Positions 11,383 through 24,291 are shown, counted from the first letter of the stretch. The stretch: 64,000 nucleotides of DNA from Utricularia gibba (GCA_002189035.1 CM007990.1:310001-374000); one strand, 5' to 3'. Numbers and translations: made by a program. The notes: generated from the sequence alone by a model not told the origin.

Positions 11383-13322
11383 CTACTGAACATTCATGAC
11401 TGGCTTTTTGTACGTATACCAGCTGGAGACGAACAGGAACACTATCAGGTTGATGACACTCAGCACAGCCAGCAGATAGAAGAAGTAGTCGATATGGCCG
11501 TAGTTCAAGTTGTCTGGTATCCACCCAGGCTTTCCTCCTCGAGTGCTGATATCGGTCACGATTGTCACCATTAAGGTGCTCAAGTAGTTCCCCAGAGCCA
11601 CTGTGGTGAGTGAAAGGGCGGAGCACAGACTTCGCATGGCATCTGGTGCTTGCTCGTAGAAGAACTCTAGCTGTCCGATGAAGGTGAACACTTCTGAACA
11701 TCCAATGATGAAGTACTGTGGAACTTGCCAGAAGATGGAGAATGGAACTTGCTCATCGTAGGCATTGTGCCTTGCGACATATCTCAGCCTGATGAGCTCC
11801 AGGATCCCAGCTGACACCATAGAGAAGATGGAGATGAACAACCCGGTTCCCATTCTCTGCAGCTGAGTTAAGCCATTCTTGTGGCCTGTGAATCTTCTTG
11901 TGACCGGAACAATGATTCTGTCGTAAACAGGCACCCAGAAGATGACGCTCAAGGTGTCGAAAATGCTCAGTGATGCTGCCGGAATTTTGAAGGATGAGTT
12001 CCCCAGCTGAGGATTCATCGTCATGCCTTGGAGCACGAACAGTGTACCCATTTGGCCGTACACCGTGGAGAAAGTTATTCCGGTAGCCCAGATCGGAAGC
12101 AGCCTTATTATGGCCTTCAACTCCTCCACCTGAGTTACTGTGCAGAGCCTCCATGGACTTGGTTTCTCCTTCACCTTGTCATCAGACACCACAACAGCCG
12201 CTCTGTCGAAGAATCTGCGTCATGGTAAAGGCAGTTAGGATGTGACATCAAAGGAGACAGATGCTCAGGCAGGCAGGCTTACGAAAGATCCTTGGTATGC
12301 TCAAGCTTCCTGCTTCCGACAATGGTGGACTCTGCATCTGCAGTTTCGTATAACTGACCGGCATCTTCAGGGAGCTGGACCTTCAACTTTCTGAAAGACG
12401 CCACTACCACTTGACAGATTCTAGTCAGAGGACTTCCACTCGGTCTCTGGTGTCGATAAAGGCGTGTCCCGCTGAAGAAGGAAATCACAGCCACCCCCAT
12501 AACCACCGCCGGAATCCCGAATCCCCATTGCCAGTTAACGTTCGTCTGCACCCAGACGAGCACAGAAGACGCCACCAGTGCGCCGATGTTGATGGAGAAG
12601 TAGAACCAGTTGAAGAAAGAACTCTTATGCTTCTTCTCCTTTGGATCACTGTCGTCAAACTGATCAGCTCCGAATGAAGAAACACATGGCTTTATCCCAC
12701 CTGTTCCCAGGGCAACCATGTAAAGAGCTATGAAGAAAACTGCTAGCTGCGTCCCTGTCGCATGGCAGATACCGTCTTCGCAGTTCTCTGGCTTTATCCC
12801 TGGTATGGATGCTGATAGCGTCAACAGAGTCATTCCCTGAACACACGATGCCATATTCAGTCTTCAAGAGAAGCTTCAGTATCAGACGCTGACTGAGCAC
12901 AAGAAACTCACCAGAGCATACAGGATGGAGAAGCACAAGATGGTCCAGAATCGACCGACTAAAGCATCTGCAACGAAAGCTCCGATCAACGGGGTGATGT
13001 AGCAAGTGCCTGACCAGTTAGTCACACTCTGGGAAGCAACGGAACTATGCTGTCCCAACTTGGTCTTGAAGTAGACCACCAGATTTGAACTCATCCCATA
13101 GTATGCCAATCTTTCAGAGCACTCATTCCCTGTGCCAAATCCCAGAAACCTCAGTACACCAAATCACTGGAAACCACAGCAGGGAAACAAGGAAAAGGGA
13201 ACAGAAACATCACCTAGAATGAAGGGGCAGGCTCTCCATCTCCCAGTAGTCTTCTTCTTCGCTGGATTGCCGTGGATGTCCACGGTTCCATCCTTTGTGT
13301 ACATGTCATCTTCTTCATACAT
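11383..13322 (-). CDS. NPF8-type proton-coupled di/tripeptide transporter (PTR family)
   Basis: A 12-helix MFS/POT transporter moving di- and tripeptides with protons across the plasma membrane or tonoplast. Exons 13214-13322, 12912-13129, 12283-12836 and 11383-12214 total 570 residues without frame defects. The start [17 protein letters not shown] is characteristic of NPF8 (AtPTR1/PTR5 group). The proton-coupling ExxER motif is ECSER (39-43). Conserved PTR motifs follow: [38 protein letters not shown] and [14 protein letters not shown]. After the cytosolic loop come [10 protein letters not shown] and [18 protein letters not shown]. The C-terminus ends YKKPVMNVQ. Substrate assignment rests on family similarity only. 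Confidence 0.95.
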
Positions 13323-15660
13323 GGTTGCTGGTTGCTGGTTGCAGAGAAACCCCACAGGTCAGACTTTGAAGATCGGAGATCAGTTCCCATATATATACAC
13401 CTGTAAGAATTCACTTGCTTTGACTTCCGTTATGAACAAACAAGGCACTGAATCTTACTGCGTCTTTATTCTGGGAATAACTCCCATTGTTGAACAGTGG
13501 AGATGAGTCAAGTGCAGCATGCTATGACCCTCTGTGAGAGCACTCAAAAGTCAGAAGAATTGAAAGCTGCTAGGTGTAGCCTACAGAAGTCCGATAAGCA
13601 ATATTTCTGTTTGGATTGGAACTCTTCATTCAACAATTGATTTCATGGCATTGTGGAATTCAAATTTGGTTTGTTACACCCTATAAACCGCCCATGATAC
13701 TTTCACAAGTTTTGATTTTTCTCATGTTAGGTTAATTAGGGATGGAGGAAAAATTGATTTTTTTCATTCGGAGAAATCTGGTATACTAATAATGAGAACA
13801 AATTGCAATTGTTCAGGTGACCATAACAGCTACGGAGTGCAATTGTTCTTCTCCGCCTTGATTCGTTAAGCTCAGAATTGGAGTCTTCCTGTTTAGTTTT
13901 CCCCCACATTCTTTCTGGGCTGCTGGTGCTCTCATCTCTGATACCATGCTTTTGCAGCCCGAAGTGACAGACAATACGGACCACAGTCGGGTCGGATTCG
14001 GGTCTGGCACCCTGCATCGTCTCAGACATGCCACTGCTGCCATTCCACCCATACCTCAGAAACTCCCTTCCCTTCCAATCCATCATCTGGTAGGCTGACG
14101 CCTCTGGATGGAAAACACACTCATGAATCCATGGTGATACCACCCTGGTTCTTCGTCAGGGCTTTGCTCTGCAACTCAGCTCCCGAGAGCCCTCCAGAGC
14201 CAGCCCAGCCCAGCCCAGAGAAGGGAGGAGGAGGTAAACGTGTGTAAAAGCTTCCACTTGCGGTTGCATCTTGTGGTGGTGCAGCGACCACGAATGGAGT
14301 AGCACTGCCTTAGCTTTTGGGTGCAGTTGGTCGCATCACGGAGGACTGGGCCCACCGCCACCACCCTTTCTTTTTTATTGGCGGGCCATCCCTTTTCTTT
14401 CTTTCTTTTTTTTTTCTTATATAAAGTTTTACTATATTTTATACCATGTCCGTGTGATTATTTTTATATTAAAATACCCAAATATACACAATGTCAAATT
14501 AATAAAAAATCATTTTAAATCTATTAAAATCCTTTAAATATTAATATTTTAAATTTAAAAAATCAAAATTGAATTATTTTGAAACGTAGTGAAACAATTT
14601 TCGGTTTTCTTGATTATTCAATTATGGAGAAATGTATTTCAATAAACATAATCATACACACGTGCAAAAAAAAACAATAATAATAATACTTTTTAATTAC
14701 TGGAAAAATAGGTCAAAACAATCGGGGTAAGGTAGGGCTTGCCATTGGCCGAGGCTTGATTTAGCTGCACGTGTGCGCAGGGTGTGAGATGATGACTTGG
14801 TGCTTCCGCCGGTTGCCACTTGGGTTATTTGAAAACCGGCTCCGGCTCCGCCTCCGGGGTTGGGAGGCGTGAATGTGCCTGAAAAGATGAGCCAAAGGTA
14901 GCAGTCTCGGATCAGAGGTGTCCATCTCCGACTGGGCACTATTCCCCTGAAACCTGGCTGCTAGTATCTTTAAAGATCCTTCTTTTTTTCCAGTTTTTAC
15001 ATGTAGGGGGAAACATCTACAGTCACCGCACACGCATTTCCCATTTCAGCTGGACGACCCGAGTGAGTTGGAGGCTGCTTTGTTTCCTTGGCTTTTCAAT
15101 CTTGTGTGTCTTTCTTCTCTTTTTCTCTGTTGCTGAGGTCAAAAGAGCAGGAAAGCACTAGCTTTTTTTCACCCCACTTTGCCCCACCCATGCTGGAAGC
15201 AAAACCAGGGTTCTCTGCTCTACTGTTGTACAGTTGAGGAGTGCTTCGTATTGAATTGCTTCCATGTTAGAATTTGCTTTCTGGGTTTCTGTCAAGTGGG
15301 GTTCTTTTTCCTTTTCCTTTGGCTTTGAATGAATTCTGATAATGGGTCGCGTCTAGGTTCAATGGGTTGTAGTGAACTTAGAGTGATTGGTTCCTGTTTC
15401 TTTTGAGTGTTGTTTCTGTGTGCCTTTCCTTCTTTTAGATCAGCAAGTTTCTTGATTGGTTTTCTTGTATGGTGGAAAGGTGGGGGTATTTGAAAGATTC
15501 TTGAAGGTGAGAGGTGGATATTAGCGAAAAGTTATTCTGATTCCTCTACATAAAACCGCTTCTTCACCGAAGCTTCACTTTGCCATTCTGAAGTTTCCGA
15601 GCTCTGTGTTTCTCTTCACTCCGCTTCCAGACCCTTCTTTTTTGTTCATTCCTTTTGTTT
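13323..15660. other. 2.3-kb intergenic region between NPF8 and MYB
   Basis: Contains the NPF8 upstream region and the MYB 5' region. A short CAGCCC-type repeat lies near 14195-14215. A strongly AT-rich block runs from about 14400 to 14700. A 135-codon minus-strand frame (13736-14143) has no recognisable domain and I do not count it as a gene. The stretch 15000-15650 is pyrimidine-rich and probably includes the MYB leader. Confidence 0.5.
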
Positions 15661-16687
15661 ATGAACTGGGGGATGGAGATTTTATTACCAAATCCGTATG
15701 TATCGAGTTTGACTTGGGTGGCGGAGGACAGCAGCCGGAGCACGATGTGGACGGCGGAGGAGAACAAAGCGTTTGAGTACGCTTTGACTCTTTTCGATGA
15801 GAAAATGCCGGACAGGTGGCAGAAAGTCGCCGCCATGGTCCCCGGAAAGACAGTTGATGATGTTAAGAGGCAGTACAAGGAACTGGAAGATGATGTGAGC
15901 AGCATAGAAGCAGGGCTGTACCCTGTTCCTGGCTACAGCAACACATCATCCCTTTGTATGCTCGAGTGGGGAAGTTCCGGCCATCGCTACAACGGTGGCA
16001 TTAAAACGCCTTATCCGTGCAGGAAATCCTCCGTCGCCGCCACCGCCCGCCCCGCCGATCATGAGAGGAAAAAGGGTATCCCTTGGACGGAAGATGAGCA
16101 TAAGTGAGACTTCATCACTTTGAATAGCGAGATGATCTTCTTGATTTCTTTGTTTGACAATGGAAATGTCCCTGTCTCCTTTGCAGGCTATTTTTGATGG
16201 GGCTGAAGAAATATGGAAAGGGGGACTGGAGAAACATATCACGGAACTTTGTGATCTCAAGAACTCCAACACAGGTTGCTAGTCATGCTCAAAAGTATTT
16301 CATCCGGCAGCTCAACGGTGGCAAGGACAAGAGGAGGGCAAGCATTCACGACATAACCACTCTGAGCCTCGAACAGGAGGCCAAAACTCCGACCGAGAGC
16401 ACTAAAAAGTCGCCATCGCCGGAGCAATCCCCTGTTCAGAAACTTCCTTACCACTGGAGCCAGTCCAACAATGAGCCGTTTGGTTCTCAGGGCGAAGGGG
16501 TATTTTTGGGTCGATTCCATTTGAAGCCAGCTCCTACTGGCAACATCTGCAAGGAGAGGCTGTTGAAGAAGCCTTGTTAGCAGCTCAAGATGTGTTCTTG
16601 CAGAGGCAAATTGGGTTTCAGTATCCAGTTCATGAGAGGGTAGCATTCTACTGCAACGACGAACTCAACCATTTGGATTCTGCTTAA
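15661..16687 (+). CDS. DIVARICATA-type R-R MYB (SANT) transcription factor, frame slip near C-terminus
   Basis: A nuclear DNA-binding protein with two SANT/MYB repeats. Exon 1 is 15661-16103 and exon 2 runs from 16187. The first repeat (about residues 30-78) reads [13 protein letters not shown]...[17 protein letters not shown]. The second (about 141-190) reads [19 protein letters not shown] and ends in the hallmark SHAQKYF (180-186). [14 protein letters not shown] follows, as in DIV relatives. In the literal sequence translation stops at 16580. The G4 run at 16497-16500 seems one base short, and the next frame stays open to 16687 with protein-like content ([18 protein letters not shown]). I therefore end the gene at 16687, about 314 residues. 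The ATG at 15673 is an alternative start. Confidence 0.88.
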
Positions 16688-17845
16688 AAGTGGCTCAGGA
16701 TTGTATGTTCTCTTGATCCTTGTTCACAAGAAAGTTTCTGGGAAAGCTTTATATGCCTCACTGAAGAATCCCACTGTATTTGAAGTAATCAGGTTATGAT
16801 ATAAAGGTTACATCTTTGGATTCTGTGTGCTCCATTTCACATTCATGGCAAATTTTTTCTTTTGCATTCGTCACTCTAATTAATCTAAAGATCTAAGCCA
16901 AACAAGCTTGTTCTTTGCCGTGCTGTCTAGATCAACAAAAAAACCAATCTTTTTTCTGGTAGAGAGCTGTGCAGAACAAATCAACAACACCCTGGTTCCT
17001 TTTTTTTTATTGATAAGATGAGACGTATACCGAGTTTAAGGTTTAAGGTTTATGTCGTCTCGTCTTTCCTTAGCTGCTATCTTTCACCGTAACATGCTAT
17101 CGTGAGCTTGCTTTAGTGTAAAAACCGTGTTGAGGATTCCACTTCGTCACATGCCTGAAAGTATCTGTAAAAAGGAGGAGAAGCACAATAATTGAAGCAC
17201 AAAGTACCTTATTCCACCCGGTAAGAAAAAGCATGCATCATGTAGCATGTTGATGCGGTATATTCACCTTCACCGCATTCCACATTGGTTTCAGACAAAG
17301 CATGAAATAGGACAGAGTACTAAATCACAATGATCCAATTTTCTGAGAAATATCAAACCAAAGTAAGCAGCATTTTTTCTTCATGCAGAAGGAGATGAAG
17401 GAACCTTAAGCCACTTTATTCCAACCGTTGTCCTTCCTATAACCACATGTGTACTTAACAGGACCTGAACTTTCGGTTGTCTGAATGGTTTATCTCTCTG
17501 TCCTTTGGAAATATTCCGATTCCCTTAACACTGATTGGTAATCATATCATTTTCTTTCATTTTGTAAAGGCAGCCACGGGACGATCACAAATATTCCAGT
17601 AGAAATATCCACACATGCTTGTTCACCTGCAGCGCCGCAGGGATCACGAATCTGTGAAGATGTTTCTGTAGTATCCAGGATGAGGATTGGCTGTGCTAGA
17701 TTGAGCTTGCCTGTGAACTTTGTCAAGTCTTGCTGTTGCTTCGGTTACTTGAATCAAGAATACTGTAATTATCTCAAGTAGCTTTGCTCGGGCTTCTTTC
17801 TAGTGCTGCAAAGAAATAAATCTTGGCTTCAAACGAGTGTAGCAG
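16688..17845. other. Convergent intergenic region, no gene seen
   Basis: Lies between the MYB (+) and the large unknown gene (-). It presumably holds both 3' UTRs. AT-rich with scattered T runs. No conserved exon recognised on either strand. Confidence 0.5.
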
Positions 17846-20800
17846 TCAGTTCTCTTCTACACCAAAATTTAACCTTTGAGTGGAAAGCGATGTAACATTG
17901 CTTGGTGTACCTAATTGATCGCCCAGAACTGCTGTAGTTTCATTTGCATTGGAATGCTGATCATCTCCATTTGTGTTGTTTGGTTGTGAAGAGGACAGAA
18001 CCAGATGATCAACAGCACGATCCACAGCTAAAGTTGCAGCCACTGCGTTATGTTGTCTGTCTTGATCTTCCTCATTCTTCTTGCCCAACTCTAGTGAGGG
18101 GGAAAGAGAAGTTCTGCTACATCAACATCCTTAGGTTCATACTTTGCATCATACTCAAGGGGATCTGATAAGGGGGCAACAGGCTCCTCTGCATAAAGAT
18201 CCTGAACTTCCATTTTCATCCCAAGCTCCAAAGTGATTGGAGATATTGAATTTAGTTCTCTGTTTTGATTATCAGCATCGAAATTATGACCCTCTACGGT
18301 GTTCACGCCCCAGTCTAGTGACTTAACAAGCCCAAGCTCAGCTGCATTATCATTACCATTGGCATCCTTTTTCCCCTGTTCATCCCCTGCGTTCTTCTGT
18401 TCTAACTCTGGTGAGAAGGTAACAGAGAGCCCTTCTGAATCAAGAGTACCATCTTGCTCCTGTATCCCACACTCCATCAAAGTTGAAGCCTTTTCAAGTT
18501 TCTGAAGAGCATGATCACCGGGCTTGTTCAAGTTCTCATACTTATCATCCTTGTTCACATCATCTCCCAAAGAAGCTTCATCCGCCATGTCAGGATTCTT
18601 AGTAGCTGTGCTTATGGTGTTTTCCAGTTCGTCCTGCTCGCCTATAACTTGAACATCCTCTTCTGAGTGGCAAGCTGCTGATGGCATTGATTTTTGGTAA
18701 GGAAATGGACTAGAAAGTTGAGAATCCCTTGGGAAAGCCTGACGGCCATCTTCATCCCAATCAAGGCTGGACATGGAAACTCTATGCAATGCATCACTCA
18801 GATGCAGAACGGAGTCCGGTGATGTGGCAGAGCTTCCCATAATCGTATCATTTGATGCCAAGGTTCCTTCACCATCGTTTTCAGTAGCTTCAATGTAACT
18901 CAATGCTCCTTCTGGCTGAGTTTCAGTGAAATGGTGATGGTCATTGTTGTCTGAAACAGTTGATGATACCTCCAGCAACATCATGCTAGAGCTGTTTGCA
19001 TCATCCAAATTGGTTGTGGTTGCATCTTTCCTTCGTGACGACATCGATTTTTCTAATGTCTTGAAGATCTTCTCATCCAAATTGGTGGACCTCCTGCTGC
19101 TGCTCACTGGGGATCCAGGTTCTGAACACAGGTTCCCTTCTGTGTTGTTTTGCAGTAAAAGCTCATCACCTCCATTGATTCTCGAAAACCCAACTCGCAT
19201 TACATCCGCCTCAGAAACCTCGTCCACCCCAGTTCTTGATTCGCAGTCTTCCACCTGCGATGGATGAGATGTTCCAGTCCAAGCATCCACACCATCCCAT
19301 GTAATCTTCTTCTCCGCCATGTCTTCATCGTTTGTGCTTGAGAAATCTAGATGATCTTGATATGAAATAGTATCATTTATCGTCATTGGGGGCGAGCTAA
19401 CCTCTGAAACCTCAACTTCCAAATCAGAAGCAATCGAGTAGGAAGGAAGATGATGATGTATACCATGCCGGAACAACTGTGATGGAGCAACAGAGCTCAA
19501 ATAGCTTTCTCCCACCTCCTTGCTCTCTACTTCCTCTGAAACGCTTCTTCGAGACATAGAATAAAGTGATTTCAGTATGGTTTCTTTGTCTATCTTGTAC
19601 ACCGGTGCACTGTCTGCCGACGACATACTTGAGCTTGAGGATGAAGCTGAACAAAGACCTTCTTTTGGAAGCAGACTTGCATAGCCATCATCTGCTTCCA
19701 CTTCGGCATTCCGAGTATCGCTTTCATGGACCTGTATGACTTCTTTGATTTGATCCTCAATAGGGTTCTCTTCAGCAGCCCTCGATTCAGAGAAATGACA
19801 TGTTTCTTGATCCATCAGAAGAGGCAACCCCTCATCTACCATGAAAACAGAACAATCACACAAGAAACAATCACTGCAATGCATAAAGATGTCAACTTTT
19901 GCATTACCATGTTTTGTTGACGATTGAAAATCTGATGAATGATTCTTGCCTCTCGGTTTGGAATGCTCATCGTTGCCAAAAGTGTGTGCACCTCCTCCCA
20001 AACTGAAACTTTCATGCCTGCAGTAGGTGAGATCCCTGGCATTACCGTTCAAAAACTCTTGTTGGAAGGCATCCCCGGTGAGGTCTGGTTTCTCCTCCTG
20101 TGGATCATAAGGTATATCGAACGGATTCCTCCCCGGGATAAGTACCGGCGGGGCGGAGCCGGGGCTGTCAACGAACTCACCCTCGAGCCAAGTACCTGCT
20201 TTTGGTATAAGCAGAGATGAGACGTGTTGGGAGATGTTTCTCTCTATGTTCACCAGCTTCATTGCAGATTCATGGTTCAGGAATTTCCGCAATCTTCGCC
20301 TCGCGATCAGGCTCTCGAGCCTCTTAGTCTTCTCCGCGTCTGAAATCCCTAAATCAGGGATATCGCCGCTCTTGTTCTTCTCCTTCACCCCTGTTCCCTC
20401 CTCCCAGACGGCGAAACTCCGGCTGAAATTGTCCCGTTTCCGCGTCTCAGACGACACCAGCACTTCCCGGATTTCCTTGGGGCTTTCTTCGATCAATGCG
20501 TTCTTGTCAACCACATCAACGTCGATATTAGTCGATGCGTATTTCTGCACCTCCGGCAGCATTTGCTGCATTGTGATCTCCCTTGGCCTCCGCCGCCGGA
20601 CGGAATGAACACGTCCATAAGAAAACCTGGTTCTCCGGTCATTCTCTTCCTCTTCCTCAGACCTCTTCGACCCATTTCGAGAAAGCAACCAACTAGCAGC
20701 AACCGCCCCGATACAGACGACGAAAGGAAACGAGTACACCAGAGCCCAGAAAACTAAAGGCAAGAACAAATAGAGAAGAAACACCCCCAACAAGGAAGAA

Positions 20801-20901
20801 GAAAACAAGGGGTATTCAGCTGAAACTCCGATCACCGTTTCTACTGTGAATCTGAAGAGTTTCCATAGACAAATCCGAACATCATGAGCATCCAAACTCA
20901 T
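17846..20901 (-). CDS. Large membrane-anchored acidic protein of unknown function
   Basis: A plant-specific family I associate with Arabidopsis At1g07330/At5g17910 (function unknown). The N-terminus has two hydrophobic segments, LLGVFLLYLFLPLVFWALV and FVVCIGAVAASWLL, then a basic cluster. The rest is long, acidic and Ser-rich, and looks disordered. Conserved family blocks are RLESLIARRRLRKFL and PGRNPFDIPYDP. The literal frame stops at 18091. The G5 run at 18098-18102 (C5 on the coding strand) seems one base short. With one base added the frame continues through LELGKKNEEDQDR to 17846, giving about 1018 residues if nothing is spliced. An in-frame 72-nt segment (19836-19907) looks like an intron and is listed separately. 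Confidence 0.8.
19836..19907 (-). other. Candidate in-frame intron (exitron-like) inside the large unknown gene
   Basis: On the coding strand this 72-nt segment begins GTAATG and ends GGTAG, has no stop codon and is a multiple of three. It encodes an odd Cys/Phe-rich stretch (MHCSDCFLCDCSVFMV) inside an otherwise polar, disordered region. Removing it joins SSTKH to DEGLPLL in frame. It may be a normal short intron or a facultatively spliced exitron. Confidence 0.5.
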
Positions 20902-21355
20902 GTTTTTTTTTCCTCAACCACTCCCTGCAACTCTTCTAAAGATTGAATCTTTGTTCTCCCTGGAAAACGGGAAGTCAACACCTGCATGCTATATGTAATG
21001 TGCGCATCGGGAGGCAGAGATCCTCGTCTTCTCCACAATTTCCTGCCAGGCCATTCCCCGATTCTCATGCCGAAAAATTGCAAAATGGAATCTTTCCGTA
21101 ATTTCTGAAAGTATGGGGACTAGTTTGCAATTCGCAATTCTTGTCTGGCATTCAACGGTTCGCCTTGCGGGCTTCATCCCACACTGCAAACACGTTGGTT
21201 AGTTCCTCAGTCACTTGCATAGCAGATCTTGTACAAACAAATCACATTCTAAGATCTTGTACAAACAAATCACATTCTAAATTTCAGAACTTGAAATATA
21301 ATTCAGACCCATAACTGAAGAGCAAATCTTGTTGGTCAAAGATGGACAAATCTAA
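20902..21355. other. Upstream region of the large unknown gene and 3' flank of the DeSI gene
   Basis: Both flanking genes are on the minus strand. The stretch carries no recognisable exon. It contains a short tandem duplication at 21224-21279. Confidence 0.5.
21224..21279. repeat. 28-bp perfect tandem duplication
   Basis: The 28-bp unit beginning AGATCTTGTACAAAC occurs twice head to tail (21224-21251 and 21252-21279) with no mismatch. It lies about 320 bp upstream of the large unknown gene and is probably a recent slippage event. Confidence 0.85.
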
Positions 21356-22807
21356 TCACATTTTACAACAATCGACAGGGAGCAACAAAGAGAGTGGGGG
21401 GGAGTAGCTTCGCATACGCAGCAGGGAATCAGATGTCGGACTTGAACCTGGGGGTGGTGCTTCGTTGCCGTGTATGCGTACTGCATTCGACCTTGAGAGG
21501 GCGTCTGCGTCTGGTGTGACTGGCTTCTGTAGCATGTGTTGGTCTTCCTCCTCGACCTCTAGTTGTGAACTGCTTGATGGTTTACCAGTTGACAGAAGGC
21601 TCTTGAACCAGGTAGCTTGGAGACGTGGAGCTCCTCTTGTGGAGTTTGTCTGAGACTCCGGGGTGACAATGGAATGCTTGGCTGCGACTGACTGCATAAA
21701 CCGATATGCTACCTTACTAGCAGTGACGATTTCATTCTTTGCTTGTCTCAACTGTAGAGGGAAGAGGATAATGATGAGGGGCAGATTCAGATTTGAATTA
21801 GCGCCAGAAAAGGAGGATGGAATCTTACACGATAGGCTGTGTTTCCTGCTATTTCTACTGCAGTATCTCCAGCATTTGCAAACCTGTTCACCCAGCCTAC
21901 CGTAAACACGAGAAGCTTAAAAAGGTCACAACAGAATCACACTATGAGGAAGAAAGAAATACAGCTCAATCACCAAAGTAATTACCAGGAAGCTTTGATA
22001 CACCGAGTCTCTCACAGAGAACGTCACAGAAATGGTTGCAGTTTCTCGAGAGTAAGTCATAAGAGTGACCGGGCCATTCTCTACTGAGTTCCCTTAGTAT
22101 CTGATTGACTTTGAAAATAGAGAATTGTGTTTCCCCTAGATTAATCGCCTCACGGTACGTATACATGGGGTTCTTGGTTGATGGACAGCTGAAGACACCA
22201 GTACCCTGCTCGCAATGGCCAAATGACCATTCCTCATCTCCATAAATCTGTTGATCAAGCCCAAGTTAAAAACTTTTTCAAAACGTCACAGATAGGATTC
22301 ATAACAGCAACAACGAACAGGTGGAATGGACCAAATTAAGAGAAACAACACTCGCGGTAAAACTTGGCACTTGCACCAGATGCATTCAACAAAACAACCA
22401 CATACTTCACTAAGATATGTAACAGATTTTTCGTCACTTCTTACTTGATAAACTTCATACAAAACTAAACTACCCGAAAAGATGGCCCCAGGAATCACAC
22501 GTAAGCCACCGTAGAAACCCTATTACCCACCCAATCTGGGAAAATTAAGCGAAACCCTAGATCCAAAGGAGACTCCAACAAAACACAAGTTCCCGAACAC
22601 TAACAAGGAGACACGGTTCAAGAAAACGAAAACCAAGTCGCCGGAAGTCAATAAAAGGAAGCGGATTTAACTAACCTGCACCGCGCTGTGGAAGATGCCG
22701 CCGATGCCAATCCCATCCTTGAAGATCTTGTTGATCTGCATTATAGTGTTGTCCGTTTTCTCATTCCCACTGTTGGTCACATCGTATACATGGAGAATAA
22801 CCTCCAT
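21356..22807 (-). CDS. DeSI-like PPPDE-family thiol isopeptidase
   Basis: PPPDE/DeSI proteins are papain-like cysteine peptidases proposed to remove SUMO or ubiquitin. Exons 22676-22807, 21986-22247, 21829-21896 and 21356-21751 encode 285 residues with no frame problem. The catalytic His is expected in LHVYDVT (H6) and the Cys in SRNCNHFCD (C114). GIFHSAVQIYGDEEWSFG and FSCPSTKNPMYTYREAI match the plant group. The C-terminal 130 residues are low in conservation and Ser/Pro-rich. ATG 22807 directly precedes the catalytic domain (MEVILHVYDV). Plant members are mostly annotated only by domain, so the substrate is unknown. Confidence 0.9.
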
Positions 22808-23264
22808 CTCCACCAAATCCAAACCCTCACCTCCTCCCTCCTCCGCAATTCCGAACACCCAAATTCCGAAACCCCTCCCTGCGACTCCACTATATGATCA
22901 GTACGATTGGGAATTGCAAAGACGTCAGCTCCTTTTCTTTTTGTCTGCCATTTTAATTTCTTTTTATTCCTATTAATTCTTTTATAATTTGCACATTTTA
23001 ATTTTCATACCTTTTTTCATTTGTGTTTAGTAATAAACTTATTTTAAAAATAATTATTCAGAAATATAATTCCATTTTTTACAACTATTCTTTTTTTAGT
23101 AATAAATCTTCATATTTAATAACAAAATTATTTCAATTTTGAATTATTCCATTTTACATAAATATTCAACTAGAAATTGCAAGCAATTCATAACATTAGT
23201 AGTGCTACATGTGAAAAAGGTGAAGAACAGACATAGAAAGAAACCGGGAAGGGAGTCTTCTTCT
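22808..23264. other. AT-rich intergenic region
   Basis: Contains the DeSI upstream region and the ADF 3' flank. Very AT-rich from about 22920 to 23160. No gene seen. Confidence 0.5.
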
Positions 23265-23830
23265 TCAATAGGCACGCTCCTTTATGATATCGAAGCTCAT
23301 TTCACTGGGGTCGGTTGCCTGAAGTTCAACCTGAATGCCATCAAGTTCCCTCTTGAACCTGTCCTTGGAGCTGGCGTAAACCATCTTCATCCTCACCTTG
23401 GATGAATCTGGAGACCTGTGCAGACGAAATGTGGAAGATGCAGGCAACCAGAGGATTCTTATTCTGATGCTGATGCTGAGAAAAAGGTTACCATGCTATG
23501 AAGAAGATCTTGCTCTTCTGGCAGTTCTCGGAGGTGGTGAAGTCGAGATCGAAGACGGCGTAGCGACACTCGTCGGAGGGCAGGGCGTTGGTAAAATCTT
23601 CGTAGCTGGATTCAGGGCTCCCGAGCTTGTCCACCACCACCTGCTGACCCTCGATCTTGAAGGTTAGGAAGCGGTGGTTTCTTTTGGCTTTCAGCTCCAG
23701 GAACCTCAGCTTGCAGTCATCGTCCACCGCCATTCCAGAAGCAGAGTTCGCCTGAAACAAACGAGATCATCACATGGATAATGAAATTAGAAGCATTAGG
23801 CATTGAAGTGAGAGGAAGGAACAGCACCAT
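23265..23830 (-). CDS. ADF: Actin-depolymerizing factor (ADF/cofilin)
   Basis: Binds and severs actin filaments in the cytosol. Three exons: 23828-23830 (the ATG alone), 23492-23751 and 23265-23415, giving 137 residues, the usual ADF length. The ATG-only first exon is the known structure of plant ADF genes and explains why the long open frame lacks a natural start. The N-terminus reads [16 protein letters not shown]; the Ser at position 6 in the family is the CDPK-regulated site, and Ser is present here. The ADF-homology core has [28 protein letters not shown] and [17 protein letters not shown]. No defects. Confidence 0.96.
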
Positions 23831-24291
23831 TTTGGGTCCCAATGAGAGGAAGAAACTGTAACGCAAGGAGAAGGATTGTAGGTGTAATGGTTGATGTGCT
23901 GGTTTTGAGGAGAATTGGAAAGATCAAAACAGGAGACAAACGCGGAGTTCCACTGGAAAGAAGCAAACGGTCATCATCAGTTTTTGTTTATTCCTCTAAA
24001 AATAGCCTTGAAAAAATGTTTTCTTTCCAGTAATCATTTTATTGGCAACCCCTCCACTTTTATTCACATTTTAGATTAAATCATGAACATTCAACAAGAC
24101 AAGTGTAAGCTCTACAAAGCTTGTGAGATTCAATTTACTTAAGAGACTTCTCATTCAACAAACAGAGGAACGACAAAGCAGGATTGGAAAAAAGGTCTCA
24201 ACCCCAGAAGCTGGTGTTGAAAATACAACTGATTTAAGTTTAAAGCAAAACATGTTTCGCTGCAAAATGCAACAAAAAACCAACACCAGCA
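23831..24291. other. Intergenic region between ADF and eL36
   Basis: Holds the ADF 5' region and the eL36 3' UTR. No additional gene recognised. Confidence 0.5.

Noticed and set aside
13736-14143. 135-codon minus-strand open frame upstream of NPF8
   Set aside because: No recognisable domain, no splice context and mixed composition. Most likely chance or leader sequence.
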